DNA of 64,000 nt from Pseudomonas sp. JM0905a (GTDB taxonomy: Bacteria > Pseudomonadota > Gammaproteobacteria > Pseudomonadales > Pseudomonadaceae): positions 1 to 64,000 of the forward strand of contig NZ_JACXBU010000012.1 of the NCBI RefSeq assembly GCF_014700075.1. The letters are read 5' to 3'. The notes beneath the pieces are model-generated. The model had not been told where the DNA came from and made no database searches. It was given only the letters and a program-made list of their open reading frames with translations. Shown one piece after another: positions 1-9,278 of the stretch. Position 1 is the stretch's first letter. Each line of letters opens with the position of its first letter. A program made the translations under genes and the position numbers.

Positions 1-223
1 TGCCTTCGGTGAAGCCCGACTCGTAGCGCAGGAGGAAGCCTTGTGCCCATTCCTCGGCCTTGCTCTGCGGCGCGGCGTGTTGGCGGAAGTCGCGGTTGAA
101 GTAGAAGTTGCGCAGTTCCAGGCTGGCCTTGGAGTCCTTGATGAACTCGGCACTGGCGGGGGACGAGAGGAGCATGGCGCCGCCGCTTAGCAGCAGGCTG
201 GAGGTGAGGATGGAGCGTTGCAT
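1..223 (-). CDS. OprD-family outer-membrane porin (N-terminus, cut by window edge)
   Basis: Only the first 74 codons are inside the window; the rest lies to the left of base 1. The ATG is the CAT at 221-223. The translation opens with a signal peptide (MQRSILTSS, a hydrophobic run, SSPASA, then a predicted cleavage before EFIKDS). It continues with a first beta strand of the OprD type (SLELRNFYFNRDF, then a QSKAEEWAQGF stretch and LLRYESGF). OprD-family porins are 18-stranded outer-membrane channels for small carboxylates, amino acids or aromatic acids. Lying downstream of actP on the same strand, it might take up a carboxylate, but the substrate cannot be read from this fragment. A terminator hairpin at 297-333 separates it from actP. 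Confidence 0.85.
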   Translation of the reverse strand, partial: MQRSILTSSLLLSGGAMLLSSPASAEFIKDSKASLELRNFYFNRDFRQHAAPQSKAEEWAQGFLLRYESGFTEG

Positions 224-296
224 GGAGGCCTCTTGTAGTTCTAGTGGACGAAGGGTGCCGTACCGGCCAGGCGGCCAGTAACGGAATGGCAATGGG

Positions 297-333
297 AAAA
301 AGGGCACGCCGCAAAGGAGCGACCGGCGTACCC
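297..333 (-). terminator. intrinsic terminator downstream of actP
   Basis: On the minus strand GGGTACGCCG (333-324) pairs with CGGCGTGCCC (311-302), a 10-bp stem with one G-U pair and a 12-nt loop. Five T residues follow (301-297). It sits just past the actP stop, so the yjcH-actP transcript should end here before the porin gene. Confidence 0.7.
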
Positions 334-347
334 GGATAACGCGATGG

Positions 348-1997
348 TCAGTGGCTGCTGGCGGCTGCCGCTCCCAGGCCGGTCTGTGCCCGCACGAACT
401 GGTCGGCGTAGGCGGCCCGCTCGCGGCTGGCGCGGGCGCTGCGGTCGAGGCTGGACACCAGCACGATCACGACGAAGGCCAGGGGCATGGAGAACAGTGC
501 CGGCTGGTCGTAGGGGAAGATCGCCTGGGCGTGACCCAGTACCCCGACCCACACCGCAGGTCCGCAGATCACCAGGGCCAGCGCGCTGACCAGGCCGCTC
601 ATCCCGCCCCAGAGCGCGCCTCGGGTGGTCAGTCCCTTCCAGTACATGGCCATGATCAGCACCGGGAAGTTGGCCGAAGCGGCCACGCCGAAGGTCAGGC
701 CCACCAGGAAGGCGATGTTCATCTGCTCGAAGAGAATGCCCAGGCCAATGGCGATCACGCCGATGGCCACGGTGGCGATGCGCGATACGCGCATTTCATC
801 CTTCTCGCTGGCTCGGCCTTTCTTCAGCACGGTGGCGTAGAGGTCGTGGGAGATGGCCGAGGCACCCGCCAGGGCGAGTCCGGCGACCACCGCGAGGATG
901 GTGGCGAAGGCCACGGCGGAGAGGAAGCCGAGGAACAGGTTTCCGCCGACCGCTTGGGCCAGGTGCATGGCCACCATGTTGCCGCCGCCGACCAGGGCGC
1001 CGCCGAGCTTGCCGTCGACGAAGAACTGCGGATCGGTGCCGACAATGACGATGGCGGTGTAGCCAAGCACGCAGACCACGAGGAAGAAGAAACCGATGAA
1101 CAAGGTGGCGAACAGCACCGAGCGACGTGCTTCCTTGGCGTTGGGCACGGTGAAAAAGCGCATCAGGATGTGCGGCAGGCCGGCGATACCGAATACCAGG
1201 CCGAGCGACAGGGACACCGCGCTGATCGGGTCTGCCAGCAGGGTGCCGGGGCCCATGATCTTGGCGCCGCTGGCGTGTACGGCAACGGCGCGCCCGGCCA
1301 GTTCTTCGAAGCTGAAGCCGAACTCGCTCATCGCCATCAGGACCAGTGTGGTACCACCGGCGAGCAGCAGCACGGCCTTGGTGATCTGCACCCAGGTGGT
1401 GGCGATCATGCCGCCGAAGATCACGTAGATCAGCATCAGCACGCCAACCACCACCACCGCCAGTTGGTAGTCCAGCCCGAACAGCAGTTTGATCAGCTGG
1501 CCAGCGCCGACCATCTGCACCACCAGATAGCAGCAGACCACGGTGAGCGAACCGAGGGCGGCGAAGCTGCGCACGCGGGTCTGGTCGAGGCGATAGGAAA
1601 CGATGTCGGCAAAGGTGTAGCGCCCCAGGTTGCGCAGGCGCTCGGCCATCAGGAAGGTGACGATGGGCCAGCCGACGAAGAAGCCGATGATGTAGACGAA
1701 GCCATCGTAGCCCTTGGCGAATACCAGGCTGGAGAGCCCGAGCAAGGTCGCCGCCGACATGTAGTCGCCGGCGATCGCCAGGCCGTTCTGGAAGCCTGAG
1801 ATACCGCCGCCTGCGGTGTAGAAGTCAGCGGCGGAACGGGTGCGGCGGGCGGCCCACCAGGTGATGGCCAGGGTGGCCAGGACGAAGACGAAGAACATGC
1901 CGATGGCGTGGAGATTGAGTGGCTGCTTCTCCGCTGTGATCGGGTCCGCGAAGCTGGTCAGTGGGGCGAGGGCCAACAGGGCGATGAGCGCTTTCAT
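348..1997 (-). CDS. actP: cation/acetate symporter ActP
   Basis: A 549-residue sodium:solute symporter (SSS family) of the inner membrane that takes up acetate and other short monocarboxylates. The chosen ATG (CAT at 1995-1997) overlaps the stop of the upstream DUF485 gene in an ATGA arrangement, so a longer upstream reading is rejected. It begins with a cleavable-looking signal ([19 protein letters not shown]), as ActP proteins do, followed by about 13 hydrophobic segments. Family signatures visible are [20 protein letters not shown] near the N-terminus and [19 protein letters not shown] in the middle. The pairing with a DUF485 gene is the standard yjcH-actP arrangement. Substrate is inferred from the family. 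Confidence 0.93.
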   Translation of the reverse strand: MKALIALLALAPLTSFADPITAEKQPLNLHAIGMFFVFVLATLAITWWAARRTRSAADFYTAGGGISGFQNGLAIAGDYMSAATLLGLSSLVFAKGYDGFVYIIGFFVGWPIVTFLMAERLRNLGRYTFADIVSYRLDQTRVRSFAALGSLTVVCCYLVVQMVGAGQLIKLLFGLDYQLAVVVVGVLMLIYVIFGGMIATTWVQITKAVLLLAGGTTLVLMAMSEFGFSFEELAGRAVAVHASGAKIMGPGTLLADPISAVSLSLGLVFGIAGLPHILMRFFTVPNAKEARRSVLFATLFIGFFFLVVCVLGYTAIVIVGTDPQFFVDGKLGGALVGGGNMVAMHLAQAVGGNLFLGFLSAVAFATILAVVAGLALAGASAISHDLYATVLKKGRASEKDEMRVSRIATVAIGVIAIGLGILFEQMNIAFLVGLTFGVAASANFPVLIMAMYWKGLTTRGALWGGMSGLVSALALVICGPAVWVGVLGHAQAIFPYDQPALFSMPLAFVVIVLVSSLDRSARASRERAAYADQFVRAQTGLGAAAASSH

Positions 1998-2323
1998 GCG
2001 AGGTTCTCCTCGAGGATTTCCGCGCTCAGGGCGTCGAAGCGGGTGTTGGCGTGGCGTACGTACCAGGCGGTCAGCAGCCACGAGAAGATGATGATGGCGG
2101 CGCCCAGCGGAATGCCGCGGCTGAGGTTACTGCCCTCGTACAGCGGCAGGTGCAGCCAGCCGGGTACGAAGGCCACCAGCATGATGAACAGGTAATAGAT
2201 CGCCAGCACCAGGGCGCTGAGGGACCAGGCGAGCACTGCGCGTTGGCGGGCCAGGCGCTGGAACTTGGGGTTGGCCTTGATGCGCTCATAGGCCGGGGAG
2301 TGGGTGGTGTGGTGAGGGTTCAT
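1994..2323 (-). CDS. yjcH: DUF485 inner-membrane protein, YjcH-like
   Basis: A 109-residue protein with two hydrophobic helices (around [17 protein letters not shown] and [19 protein letters not shown]) and the DUF485 pattern of an N-terminal soluble helix ending in FQRLARQR. YjcH is the small partner co-transcribed with actP; its exact role is not established. The ATG at 2323 is preceded by a GGAG-like ribosome binding site. The reading frame stays open 38 codons further upstream, but that extension is low-complexity (Thr/Ala/Lys) and is not counted. The stop overlaps the actP start by 4 bp, indicating translational coupling. Confidence 0.9.
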   Translation of the reverse strand: MNPHHTTHSPAYERIKANPKFQRLARQRAVLAWSLSALVLAIYYLFIMLVAFVPGWLHLPLYEGSNLSRGIPLGAAIIIFSWLLTAWYVRHANTRFDALSAEILEENLA

Positions 2324-2764
2324 TTCGGGCTCCGCTTTAGTTGTTGTTGTCGTGCCTGTGGCTGCCGCCTTTTTCGGGCGTGCAGCGTTCCCGGCGGCGT
2401 CCAGTGGGGCGTCGCCAAGTTCGTCGTCGCTGTGCAAATGGAGAGGGTGTCAGCGACCGCCGGCCCCTCCAGGGGCCAGCAGGTGATGGGTGGCGCTATG
2501 GCGTCTGGCCGTCGGTACGCGCGGCAGCACAAGAGAGGCGCGAGGGCGGGGCGCAGCGGCGCCGGCACCCGACGTCCATGATCGGGGCATCGCGTGTCCG
2601 GCGATGCGCTGGCAAGGCATGTGCCCGGCACGGAGGCCGGAAATCAGGCATGCGCTCATGCTCGTAGCCCTGTTTTCTTGTTGGCTGAGGGGCTGGCCCG
2701 GCCGCGAAAAAATCACTTGGCCGTGGGGCGATGGCTGTGAGTATATGTAGGCATCCATCCACCA
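2324..2764. other. divergent intergenic region, yjcH-actP / LysR
   Basis: About 440 bp between two divergent genes with no open frame that looks coding. It must hold the promoters of yjcH-actP (leftward) and of the LysR gene (rightward). A TATATG hexamer in the last 30 bases is a possible -10 for the LysR gene. I see no convincing inverted repeat that could be named as an operator. Confidence 0.5.
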
Positions 2765-3742
2765 ATGAACAGACAAAAAATCCTGATGGACATGCAAAAA
2801 AGTGCCAGCCTCGAGCAGGTGAAATGGGATGACCTGCGCTTCTTCCTTGAAGTCGCCCGTACGCGTACCGCCACCGGGGCCGCTCGACGCCTGGGCGTCG
2901 ACTACACCACGGTATCGCGACGGGTGCGCGCCCTGGAGCAGGCACTGGGTGCGCTGCTGTTCGAGAAGTCGCGTGCGGCAGGCTTCGTCCTTACAGTGGA
3001 GGGGCAGCGTCTGCTGGGCCATGCCGAAACCCTGGAAAGCACCTTGCAGGCCGCTTGCGAGCAGGTATCGGGCACGCGCCTGGGGCTTTCCGGACATGTG
3101 CGCATCGGCTGCACGGAGGGTTTTGGTTCCTACTTCGTGACGGCCCAGATGAGCCGTTTCCTCGAACGCTATCCGCACATCTCCGCCGACATCCTGCCGG
3201 TGCCGCACTTCGTCAGCCTGTCACGGCGCGAAGCGGACATCGCGATCACCCTTGAGCGGCCAGAACGCGGTCCCTACGTCTGTTCGAAACTGGCCGACTA
3301 TCGCCTTCGCCTCTACGCCACGCCTGAGTACCTGGCCGCGCATGCGCCAATCGAGACCCGCGAAGATCTGACGGGACACCCCTTCATCACCTACGTCGAA
3401 GACCTGGCGTTCAGCCCCAAGCTGCTCTATCTGAACGACCTGTTGCCGGGGGCCATGAGCCAGTTGCGCAGCACCAGCGTCATCGCCCAGTACCAGGCGG
3501 CCCTGCAGGGACGGGCGTTGGCCATTCTGCCGTGCTTCCTGGTCGCCGGTGATCCCCGGTTGCAGGCGGTGCTGCCGGACGAGGTGGAAGTGACCCGGCA
3601 ATTCTGGATCTATTACAGCGAGGACCTGCGGCGCCTCAAGCGCATAACCCTCGTCGCCGAATATCTCCATCGTTGTGCCGACCTCAACCGTGGATGGCTG
3701 ATGGGGGAGGAACACAGGTTGCAGGTTCCAGCTCTGGAGTGA
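2765..3742 (+). CDS. LysR-family transcriptional regulator
   Basis: A 325-residue LysR regulator. The winged HTH spans roughly residues 18-80 (WDDLRFFLEVARTRTATGAARRL, then DYTTVSRRVRALE), followed by the two-lobed effector domain. It diverges from yjcH-actP across a 440-bp gap, so it may regulate them, but this is only positional. Three in-frame ATGs lie close together (2765, 2786, 2792) and none has a clear Shine-Dalgarno sequence, so the true start could be up to nine residues shorter. Effector unknown. Confidence 0.88.
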   Translation: MNRQKILMDMQKSASLEQVKWDDLRFFLEVARTRTATGAARRLGVDYTTVSRRVRALEQALGALLFEKSRAAGFVLTVEGQRLLGHAETLESTLQAACEQVSGTRLGLSGHVRIGCTEGFGSYFVTAQMSRFLERYPHISADILPVPHFVSLSRREADIAITLERPERGPYVCSKLADYRLRLYATPEYLAAHAPIETREDLTGHPFITYVEDLAFSPKLLYLNDLLPGAMSQLRSTSVIAQYQAALQGRALAILPCFLVAGDPRLQAVLPDEVEVTRQFWIYYSEDLRRLKRITLVAEYLHRCADLNRGWLMGEEHRLQVPALE

Positions 3743-3806
3743 GGGTCCGGTGCGTTCGAGGATTGTCCTCCGTGCCGGCACGTCACACAGGAAGAGGAGA
3801 CGCGAT

Positions 3807-4199
3807 ATGGACCGATTCACCGGCGGTTGCCTGTGCGGCAATGTTCGCCTTGTGGCGACGGGGCGCCCGTACCGGGTCGGCATTTGCCATTGCCTGGACT
3901 GTCGCAAGCATCACGGAGCACTGTTTCACGCGTCCGCGGTGTTCCCCCAGGAGGCCGTTACGATCGAGGGCGAAACGCGCGACTACGCCGGGCGGTTTTT
4001 CTGTCCCCGTTGCGGCTCGTCCGTCTTCTCGCGCACCGCTGACGAAATTGAAGTGAACCTCGGCTCCCTGGATGCCCCTGACCAGCTGAAGCCGACCTAC
4101 GAGCTCTGGAGCATCCGTCGCGAGTCCTGGTTACCGCCGTTCCCGCTCGCGCGGCGGTACGAGCGTGATCGCGAAAGTACAGGGCGCACAGAGAATTGA
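3807..4199 (+). CDS. GFA-family (CENP-V-fold) zinc protein
   Basis: A 130-residue GFA-type protein. Zinc ligand motifs are visible: GGCLCGNVR near the N-terminus, CHCLDCRK about 25 residues later, and CPRCGSSVF in the second half. Founding members were described as glutathione-dependent formaldehyde-activating enzymes, but most homologues have no proven activity. The start at 3807 is chosen because GAAGAGGAG lies just upstream; the open frame continues 19 codons further back without a ribosome binding site. It follows the LysR gene on the same strand by 64 bp and converges on the TetR gene. Confidence 0.85.
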   Translation: MDRFTGGCLCGNVRLVATGRPYRVGICHCLDCRKHHGALFHASAVFPQEAVTIEGETRDYAGRFFCPRCGSSVFSRTADEIEVNLGSLDAPDQLKPTYELWSIRRESWLPPFPLARRYERDRESTGRTEN

Positions 4200-4237
4200 G
4201 GAAAGCACGCAGCGCGGGCGATGAGGATCAAGCGAAC

Positions 4238-4789
4238 TCAGACACTCGCGCCGTGCAGGAACATCTGCTCCAGCACATTGGCTGAACTGGAACTGGCCGC
4301 CCGCCCACGGCGCTCGGCATCGACCATGCCGTAGACCATGGTGGTGAACAGCTCGGTGAAGACCGCCGCGCTGATGTCGATGCGAAACACACCTTGTTGC
4401 TGGCCTCGCAGGAAGAAGGCGTCCAGGGCGTGGATGTAGGACAGCCAGCGCGCACCACCTCCCTCCGGGGTAAGGAACTCGGGGCTGTACTGGAACATCA
4501 GGAAAACCAGCATCTCGCGGTGGGTCAGGTGCCCATCGATCAGGCAACGCAGTGCTGTCAGCGGCTCGGCATGTTCCAGGTCGGCGGCGACGATGATCTG
4601 GTGGAGCAGCTCCTCGCCGTGGCTCTCCAGCATGTCCACGAGATTGTCGCGTGTGCCGCAGAAGCGGTGCAGCGTCGCCTTGCTCACTCCGGCCGATTCC
4701 GCCAATTCCTTCAAGGTCGCACGCGGGCGGTCGACGATGGCCACGGCCAGTGCCTTCAGGAGTCGTTCGTCATGGGCAGTCAGGGACAT
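4238..4789 (-). CDS. TetR-family repressor of the adjacent RND pump
   Basis: A 183-residue TetR regulator with an N-terminal HTH (LKELAESAGVSKATLHRFCGTRDNLVDML) and a helical ligand-binding C-terminal domain. It is divergent from the RND operon at 4957, and a near-perfect 24-bp palindrome lies between the two starts at 4883-4906. The arrangement is the one seen for local repressors of Mex-type pumps such as mexL/mexJK. The start at 4789 (MSLTAHDERLL) is preferred; the frame is open 28 codons further upstream, but the extension is not like a TetR N-terminus. Inducing ligand unknown. Confidence 0.9.
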   Translation of the reverse strand: MSLTAHDERLLKALAVAIVDRPRATLKELAESAGVSKATLHRFCGTRDNLVDMLESHGEELLHQIIVAADLEHAEPLTALRCLIDGHLTHREMLVFLMFQYSPEFLTPEGGGARWLSYIHALDAFFLRGQQQGVFRIDISAAVFTELFTTMVYGMVDAERRGRAASSSSANVLEQMFLHGASV

Positions 4790-4882
4790 CAGCGGATCTC
4801 GGCTCGGTTTCGGGTTGCGCGCATTGTGCAGAAAAAGTCCAGCGCGTCCAAAGGCAATGACACATACAAACACAAAAGAATC

Positions 4883-4906
4883 AAATGAGACAATATTGAC
4901 TCATTT
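4883..4906. promoter_or_regulatory. 24-bp palindromic operator between tetR and RND operon
   Basis: Arms AAATGAG (4883-4889) and CTCATTT (4900-4906) flank a central CAATATTG palindrome; 22 of 24 positions are symmetric. The size and position are typical of a TetR-family operator. A TTGACT hexamer lies inside the right half and could be a -35 element for the efflux operon, so binding would block transcription. Confidence 0.7.
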
Positions 4907-4956
4907 AGATCTTGAAGAGATCATCTGCGCCGTTTTCAATCTGCCGTGGGTGAATC

Positions 4957-6114
4957 ATGGGTGGTGTACGTGTAGTAGGGATGGTCTGCGCCCTGGTGGC
5001 GCTGATGACATTGATCACGCTGGTGGGGTGCGGCCCTGCGCAGGAGCAGGAGGCGCAAGCCGAGGTGGCACGGCCGGTTGCCGTGTTGACCGTGGTCTCC
5101 GAGCCGCTGGTGCTGACCTCGGAGTTGCCGGGCAGGATCGAGCCCGTGCGTGTCGCCGAGGTGCGTGCGCGGGTGGCTGGCATCGTCCTGGAAAAGCGCT
5201 TCGAAGAAGGCGCGGACGTCAAGGCCGGCGACCTGCTGTTCCAGATCGACCCGGCCCCGCTCAAGGCCGCCGTTTCCCGCGCCGATGGCGAGCTGGCTCG
5301 CGCCAAGGCCACGCTGTACGAGGCCCAGGCGCGCGTTAAACGATACGCGCCGCTGGTGGAGATCGAGGCGGTGAGCCGCCAGGATTTCGACAGCGCCATG
5401 GCTGACCTCAGCGCCGCGCAGGCGACGACCCGCACGGCCCAGGCTGACCTGGAAACCGCGCGTCTGAACCTGGGTTATGCCTCGGTCAAGGCACCGATTT
5501 CCGGCCGCATCGGGCGTGCGTTGGTGACCGAGGGCGCACTGGTGGGGCAGGGCGACGCCACGCTGATGGCGCGCATCCAGCAACTGGACCCCGTCTATGT
5601 CGATTTCACTCAGTCGGCGACGGACGCCTTGCGCCTGCGTGAAGCGCTGAAAGCCGGAAACCTCTCCGCTGGCGAGAGCGGCGCGCTTTCCATCCGTATC
5701 GAGGGCACCGAGTACGAGAGCAAGGGCTCGCTGATGTTCACCGACGTGGCGGTGGACCCGAGCACGGGGCAGGTTTCCCTGCGCGGCAAATTCGCCAACC
5801 CGGACGGCGTTCTGCTTCCAGGTATGTATGTGCGTGTGCAGGCCCCGCAGGGCATGGACAACCAGGCCACCCTGGTACCGCAGCGTGCCGTGCAGCGTAC
5901 CGCCGACGGCGGTGCCCTGGTGCTGGTGGTCGGCGAGGACAACCGTGCCGAAGTGCGCACCGTGAAAACCGGTGTCATGCAGGGCGCGCGCTGGCAGATC
6001 AGCGAAGGCCTGAAGAGCGGCGACCAGGTCATCGTCGGTGGCCTCGCCGGACTGCAGCCCGGTGCCAGGGTCGCGCCGCAGCAGGCGCAGGACCAGCAGG
6101 CGTCGCGCCAATAA
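4957..6114 (+). CDS. RND efflux periplasmic adaptor lipoprotein (MFP)
   Basis: A 385-residue membrane fusion protein that bridges the inner-membrane RND pump and the outer-membrane channel. It begins with a lipoprotein signal ending LVGC, with the acylated cysteine at residue 25. It then has the lipoyl/barrel-sandwich halves (GIVLEKRFEEGADVKAGDLLFQIDP and NLGYASVKAPISGRIGRALV) around an alpha-helical hairpin of about 60 residues. The C-terminal beta barrel and membrane-proximal domains follow. The Shine-Dalgarno sequence is weak. It is the first gene of a three-gene operon and lies just downstream of the palindromic operator. Confidence 0.93.
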   Translation: MGGVRVVGMVCALVALMTLITLVGCGPAQEQEAQAEVARPVAVLTVVSEPLVLTSELPGRIEPVRVAEVRARVAGIVLEKRFEEGADVKAGDLLFQIDPAPLKAAVSRADGELARAKATLYEAQARVKRYAPLVEIEAVSRQDFDSAMADLSAAQATTRTAQADLETARLNLGYASVKAPISGRIGRALVTEGALVGQGDATLMARIQQLDPVYVDFTQSATDALRLREALKAGNLSAGESGALSIRIEGTEYESKGSLMFTDVAVDPSTGQVSLRGKFANPDGVLLPGMYVRVQAPQGMDNQATLVPQRAVQRTADGGALVLVVGEDNRAEVRTVKTGVMQGARWQISEGLKSGDQVIVGGLAGLQPGARVAPQQAQDQQASRQ

Positions 6115-6141
6115 GGTCGGCTTCGCCGCGAGGAATTCCCA

Positions 6142-9100
6142 ATGTCTCTGTTCTTCATCAAACGCCCCAACTTTGCCTGGGTGGTGGCGCTGTTCATTTC
6201 CCTGGCCGGCCTGCTGGTCATTCCACTGCTGCCGGTGGCGCAGTATCCCAGCGTGGCACCGCCGCAGATCTCGGTCACCGCCACCTATCCGGGCGCCTCG
6301 GCGAAGGTCCTGGTGGAATCGGTCACCAGCGTCATCGAGGAGTCGCTCAACGGCGCCAAGGGCCTGCTCTATTTCGAGTCCACCAACAACTCCAACGGCA
6401 TCGCCGAAGTGGTGGTGACCTTCCAGCCCGGCACCGACCCGCAACTGGCCCAGGTGGACGTGCAGAACCGCCTGAAGAAGGCCGAGGCGCGCATGCCGCA
6501 GGCCGTGCTCAGCCAAGGGCTCCAGGTGGAGCAGACCAGTGCCGGTTTCCTGCTGATCTACGCGCTGAGCTACAAGGAAGGCGCCGAGCACGCCGACACC
6601 ACGGCGCTGGGCGACTTTGCCGCGCGCAACATCAACAACGAGCTGCGCCGCGTGCCCGGCGTCGGCAAGCTGCAGTTCTTCTCGTCCGAAGCCGCCATGC
6701 GCGTGTGGATCGACCCGCAGAAGCTGGTCGGCTACGGGCTGTCCATCGACGACGTGAGCGCCGCCATTGCCGGGCAGAACGTCCAGGTGCCGGCCGGCAG
6801 CTTCGGCAGCTCGCCGGGCAGCACCGAGCAGGAACTGACCGCGACCCTGGCGGTGAAAGGCACCCTGGACAGCCCGGAGGAATTTGGCCGTATCGTTCTG
6901 CGTGCCAACGCCGACGGCTCCACGGTGAAGCTCGCCGACGTCGCGCGCCTGGAAGTGGGCAGCGAGAGCTACAACTTCGACTCGCGGCTGGACGGTAAGC
7001 CGGCAGTGGCCGGGGCCATCCAGCTTTCCCCCGGCGCCAACGCGCTGCAGACCGCCGCCCTGGTGAAGGAACGCCTGGCCGAGCTGTCGGTGAACTTCCC
7101 CGAGGACGTCGAGTACTCGGTGCCCTACGACACCTCGCGCTTCGTCGACGTGGCCATCGAGAAGGTGATCCACACGCTGCTCGAAGCCATGGTGCTGGTG
7201 TTCCTGGTGATGTTCCTGTTCCTGCAGAACGTCCGCTACACGCTGATTCCGTCCATCGTCGTGCCGGTGTGCCTGCTGGGCACGCTGGCGGTGATGTACC
7301 TGCTGGGCTTCTCGGTGAACATGATGACCATGTTCGGCATGGTGCTGGCCATCGGCATCCTGGTGGACGACGCCATCGTGGTCGTGGAGAACGTCGAACG
7401 GATCATGGCTGAGGAGGGACTGTCCCCGGCGGCGGCCACGGTCAAGGCCATGGGGCAGGTCTCCGGCGCCATCATCGGCATCACCCTGGTGCTCTCGGCG
7501 GTGTTCCTGCCGCTGGCCTTCATGGCCGGTTCGGTGGGGGTGATCTACCAGCAGTTCTCGCTGTCGCTGGCGGTGTCCATCCTGTTCTCCGGCTTCCTCG
7601 CGCTGACTTTCACACCGGCGCTGTGCGCCACGTTGCTCAAGCCGGTTCCCCATGGGCACCACGAGAAACGCGGGTTCTTTGGCGCCTTCAACCGCGCCTT
7701 CGACCGCCTGACGGAACGCTACACGGTGCTGAACAACGGCCTGGTGCAGCGTGCCGGGCGCTTCATGCTGGTGTACGTCGGCATCGTTGCGCTGCTGGGC
7801 TTCTTCTACCTGCGCCTGCCAGAGTCCTTCGTGCCGGTGGAAGACCAGGGCTACAACATCGTCGACGTCCAGCTGCCGCCCGGTGCGACCCGCGCGCGCA
7901 CCGACGCCACCGCCCGGGAGCTGGAGGCCTTCCTGCAATCGCGCGAGGCGGTCCAGAACTCGTTCCTGGTGACGGGCTTCAGCTTCTCCGGCATGGGCGA
8001 AAACGCCGCACTGGCCTTCCCCACCTTCAAGGATTGGTCCCTGCGTGGCGCGGACCAGTCCGCCGAGGCGGAAGCCATGGCAGTGAACGAGCACTTCGCC
8101 GTGCCCGGCGACGGCTCCATCATGGCGGTGACGCCGCCGCCCATCGACGGCCTGGGTAACTCCGGCGGCTTCGCCCTGCGCCTGCAGGACCGTGGCGGGC
8201 TGGGACGCGAAGCCTTGCTGGCCGCCCGTGACCAACTGCTTGGCCAGGCCAACGGCATCCCGAAAATCCTCTACGCGATGATGGAAGGCCTGGCGGAAGC
8301 CCCGCAGCTGCGGCTCGAGATCGATCGCGACAAGGCGCGCACCCTCGGCGTGAGCTTCGAGTCGATCAACAGTGCGCTGTCCACCGCCTTCGGCTCGGCG
8401 GTGATCAACGACTTCACCAATGGTGGTCGCCAGCAGCGCGTGGTGGTGCAGGCGGAGCAGGGCGCGCGGATGACCCCGGAAAGCGTGCTCAAGCTCTACG
8501 TGCCCAACACCGGCGGCGAACTGGTGCCGCTGAGTGCCTTCGTCAGCACCCATTGGGAAGAAGGACCGGTACAGATCGTGCGTTACAACGGCTACCCCTC
8601 CATCCGCATTTCCGGCGATGCCATGTACGGCGTGAGTACGGGTGAAGCCATGGCCGAGATGGAGCGCCTGGCCGCCCAGCTGCCGGCGGGCATCAGCTAC
8701 GAATGGACCGGCCTGTCCTATCAGGAGAAGGTGGCCAGCGGCCAGGCATCGCAACTGTTCGCGCTGGCCATCCTGGTGGTCTTCCTGGTGCTGGTGGCGC
8801 TGTACGAGAGCTGGTCGATTCCGCTGACGGTGATGCTGATCGTGCCCATCGGTGCGCTGGGCGCGGTGCTGGCGGTGATCGTTGCCGGCATGCCCAATGA
8901 CGTGTACTTCAAGGTCGGCCTGATCACCATCATCGGCCTGGCGGCGAAGAACGCGATCCTCATCGTCGAGTTCGCCAAGGAGCTCTGGGAGCAGGGACGC
9001 AGCCTGCGCGAAGCTGCCATCGAGGCCGCGCGCCTGCGCTTCCGCCCTATCGTGATGACCTCTCTGGCCTTCATCCTCGGCGTGGTGCCGCTGGCCCTGG

Positions 9101-9273
9101 CCACCGGCGCCGGCGCGGCCAGCCAGCGCGCCATCGGCACCGGCGTGATCGGCGGCATGCTCGGCGCCACGTTGCTGGGGGTGATCTTCGTGCCCATCTG
9201 CTTCGTCTGGGTGCTGTCGCTGCTGCGGAGCAAACCCGCCCCCGTTGAACAACCGACCCAGGCCCTGGAGTGA
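6142..9273 (+). CDS. RND efflux transporter, HAE1 family
   Basis: A 1043-residue inner-membrane proton-driven pump, the full length of the AcrB/MexB/MexQ group. It starts MSLFFIKRPNFAWV, has twelve predicted membrane segments and two large periplasmic loops, and carries the TM4 proton-relay pair in GILVDDAIVVVENVER and a TM10 lysine in GLAAKNAILIVEFAKE. A GAGGA ribosome binding site precedes the ATG. The adaptor lies 27 bp upstream and the outer-membrane channel starts 5 bp after the stop, so this is a complete tripartite system. HAE1 pumps export hydrophobic and amphiphilic compounds, including antibiotics and aromatics. I do not assign a Mex name. Confidence 0.95.
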   Translation: MSLFFIKRPNFAWVVALFISLAGLLVIPLLPVAQYPSVAPPQISVTATYPGASAKVLVESVTSVIEESLNGAKGLLYFESTNNSNGIAEVVVTFQPGTDPQLAQVDVQNRLKKAEARMPQAVLSQGLQVEQTSAGFLLIYALSYKEGAEHADTTALGDFAARNINNELRRVPGVGKLQFFSSEAAMRVWIDPQKLVGYGLSIDDVSAAIAGQNVQVPAGSFGSSPGSTEQELTATLAVKGTLDSPEEFGRIVLRANADGSTVKLADVARLEVGSESYNFDSRLDGKPAVAGAIQLSPGANALQTAALVKERLAELSVNFPEDVEYSVPYDTSRFVDVAIEKVIHTLLEAMVLVFLVMFLFLQNVRYTLIPSIVVPVCLLGTLAVMYLLGFSVNMMTMFGMVLAIGILVDDAIVVVENVERIMAEEGLSPAAATVKAMGQVSGAIIGITLVLSAVFLPLAFMAGSVGVIYQQFSLSLAVSILFSGFLALTFTPALCATLLKPVPHGHHEKRGFFGAFNRAFDRLTERYTVLNNGLVQRAGRFMLVYVGIVALLGFFYLRLPESFVPVEDQGYNIVDVQLPPGATRARTDATARELEAFLQSREAVQNSFLVTGFSFSGMGENAALAFPTFKDWSLRGADQSAEAEAMAVNEHFAVPGDGSIMAVTPPPIDGLGNSGGFALRLQDRGGLGREALLAARDQLLGQANGIPKILYAMMEGLAEAPQLRLEIDRDKARTLGVSFESINSALSTAFGSAVINDFTNGGRQQRVVVQAEQGARMTPESVLKLYVPNTGGELVPLSAFVSTHWEEGPVQIVRYNGYPSIRISGDAMYGVSTGEAMAEMERLAAQLPAGISYEWTGLSYQEKVASGQASQLFALAILVVFLVLVALYESWSIPLTVMLIVPIGALGAVLAVIVAGMPNDVYFKVGLITIIGLAAKNAILIVEFAKELWEQGRSLREAAIEAARLRFRPIVMTSLAFILGVVPLALATGAGAASQRAIGTGVIGGMLGATLLGVIFVPICFVWVLSLLRSKPAPVEQPTQALE

Positions 9274-9278
9274 TCGCC

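Noticed and set aside
4936..9252. A 1438-codon open frame on the minus strand opposite the efflux operon
   Set aside because: It is rich in His, Gln, Gly and Arg with no domain, and mirrors the third-codon GC bias of the real RND genes on the plus strand. It is a shadow frame.
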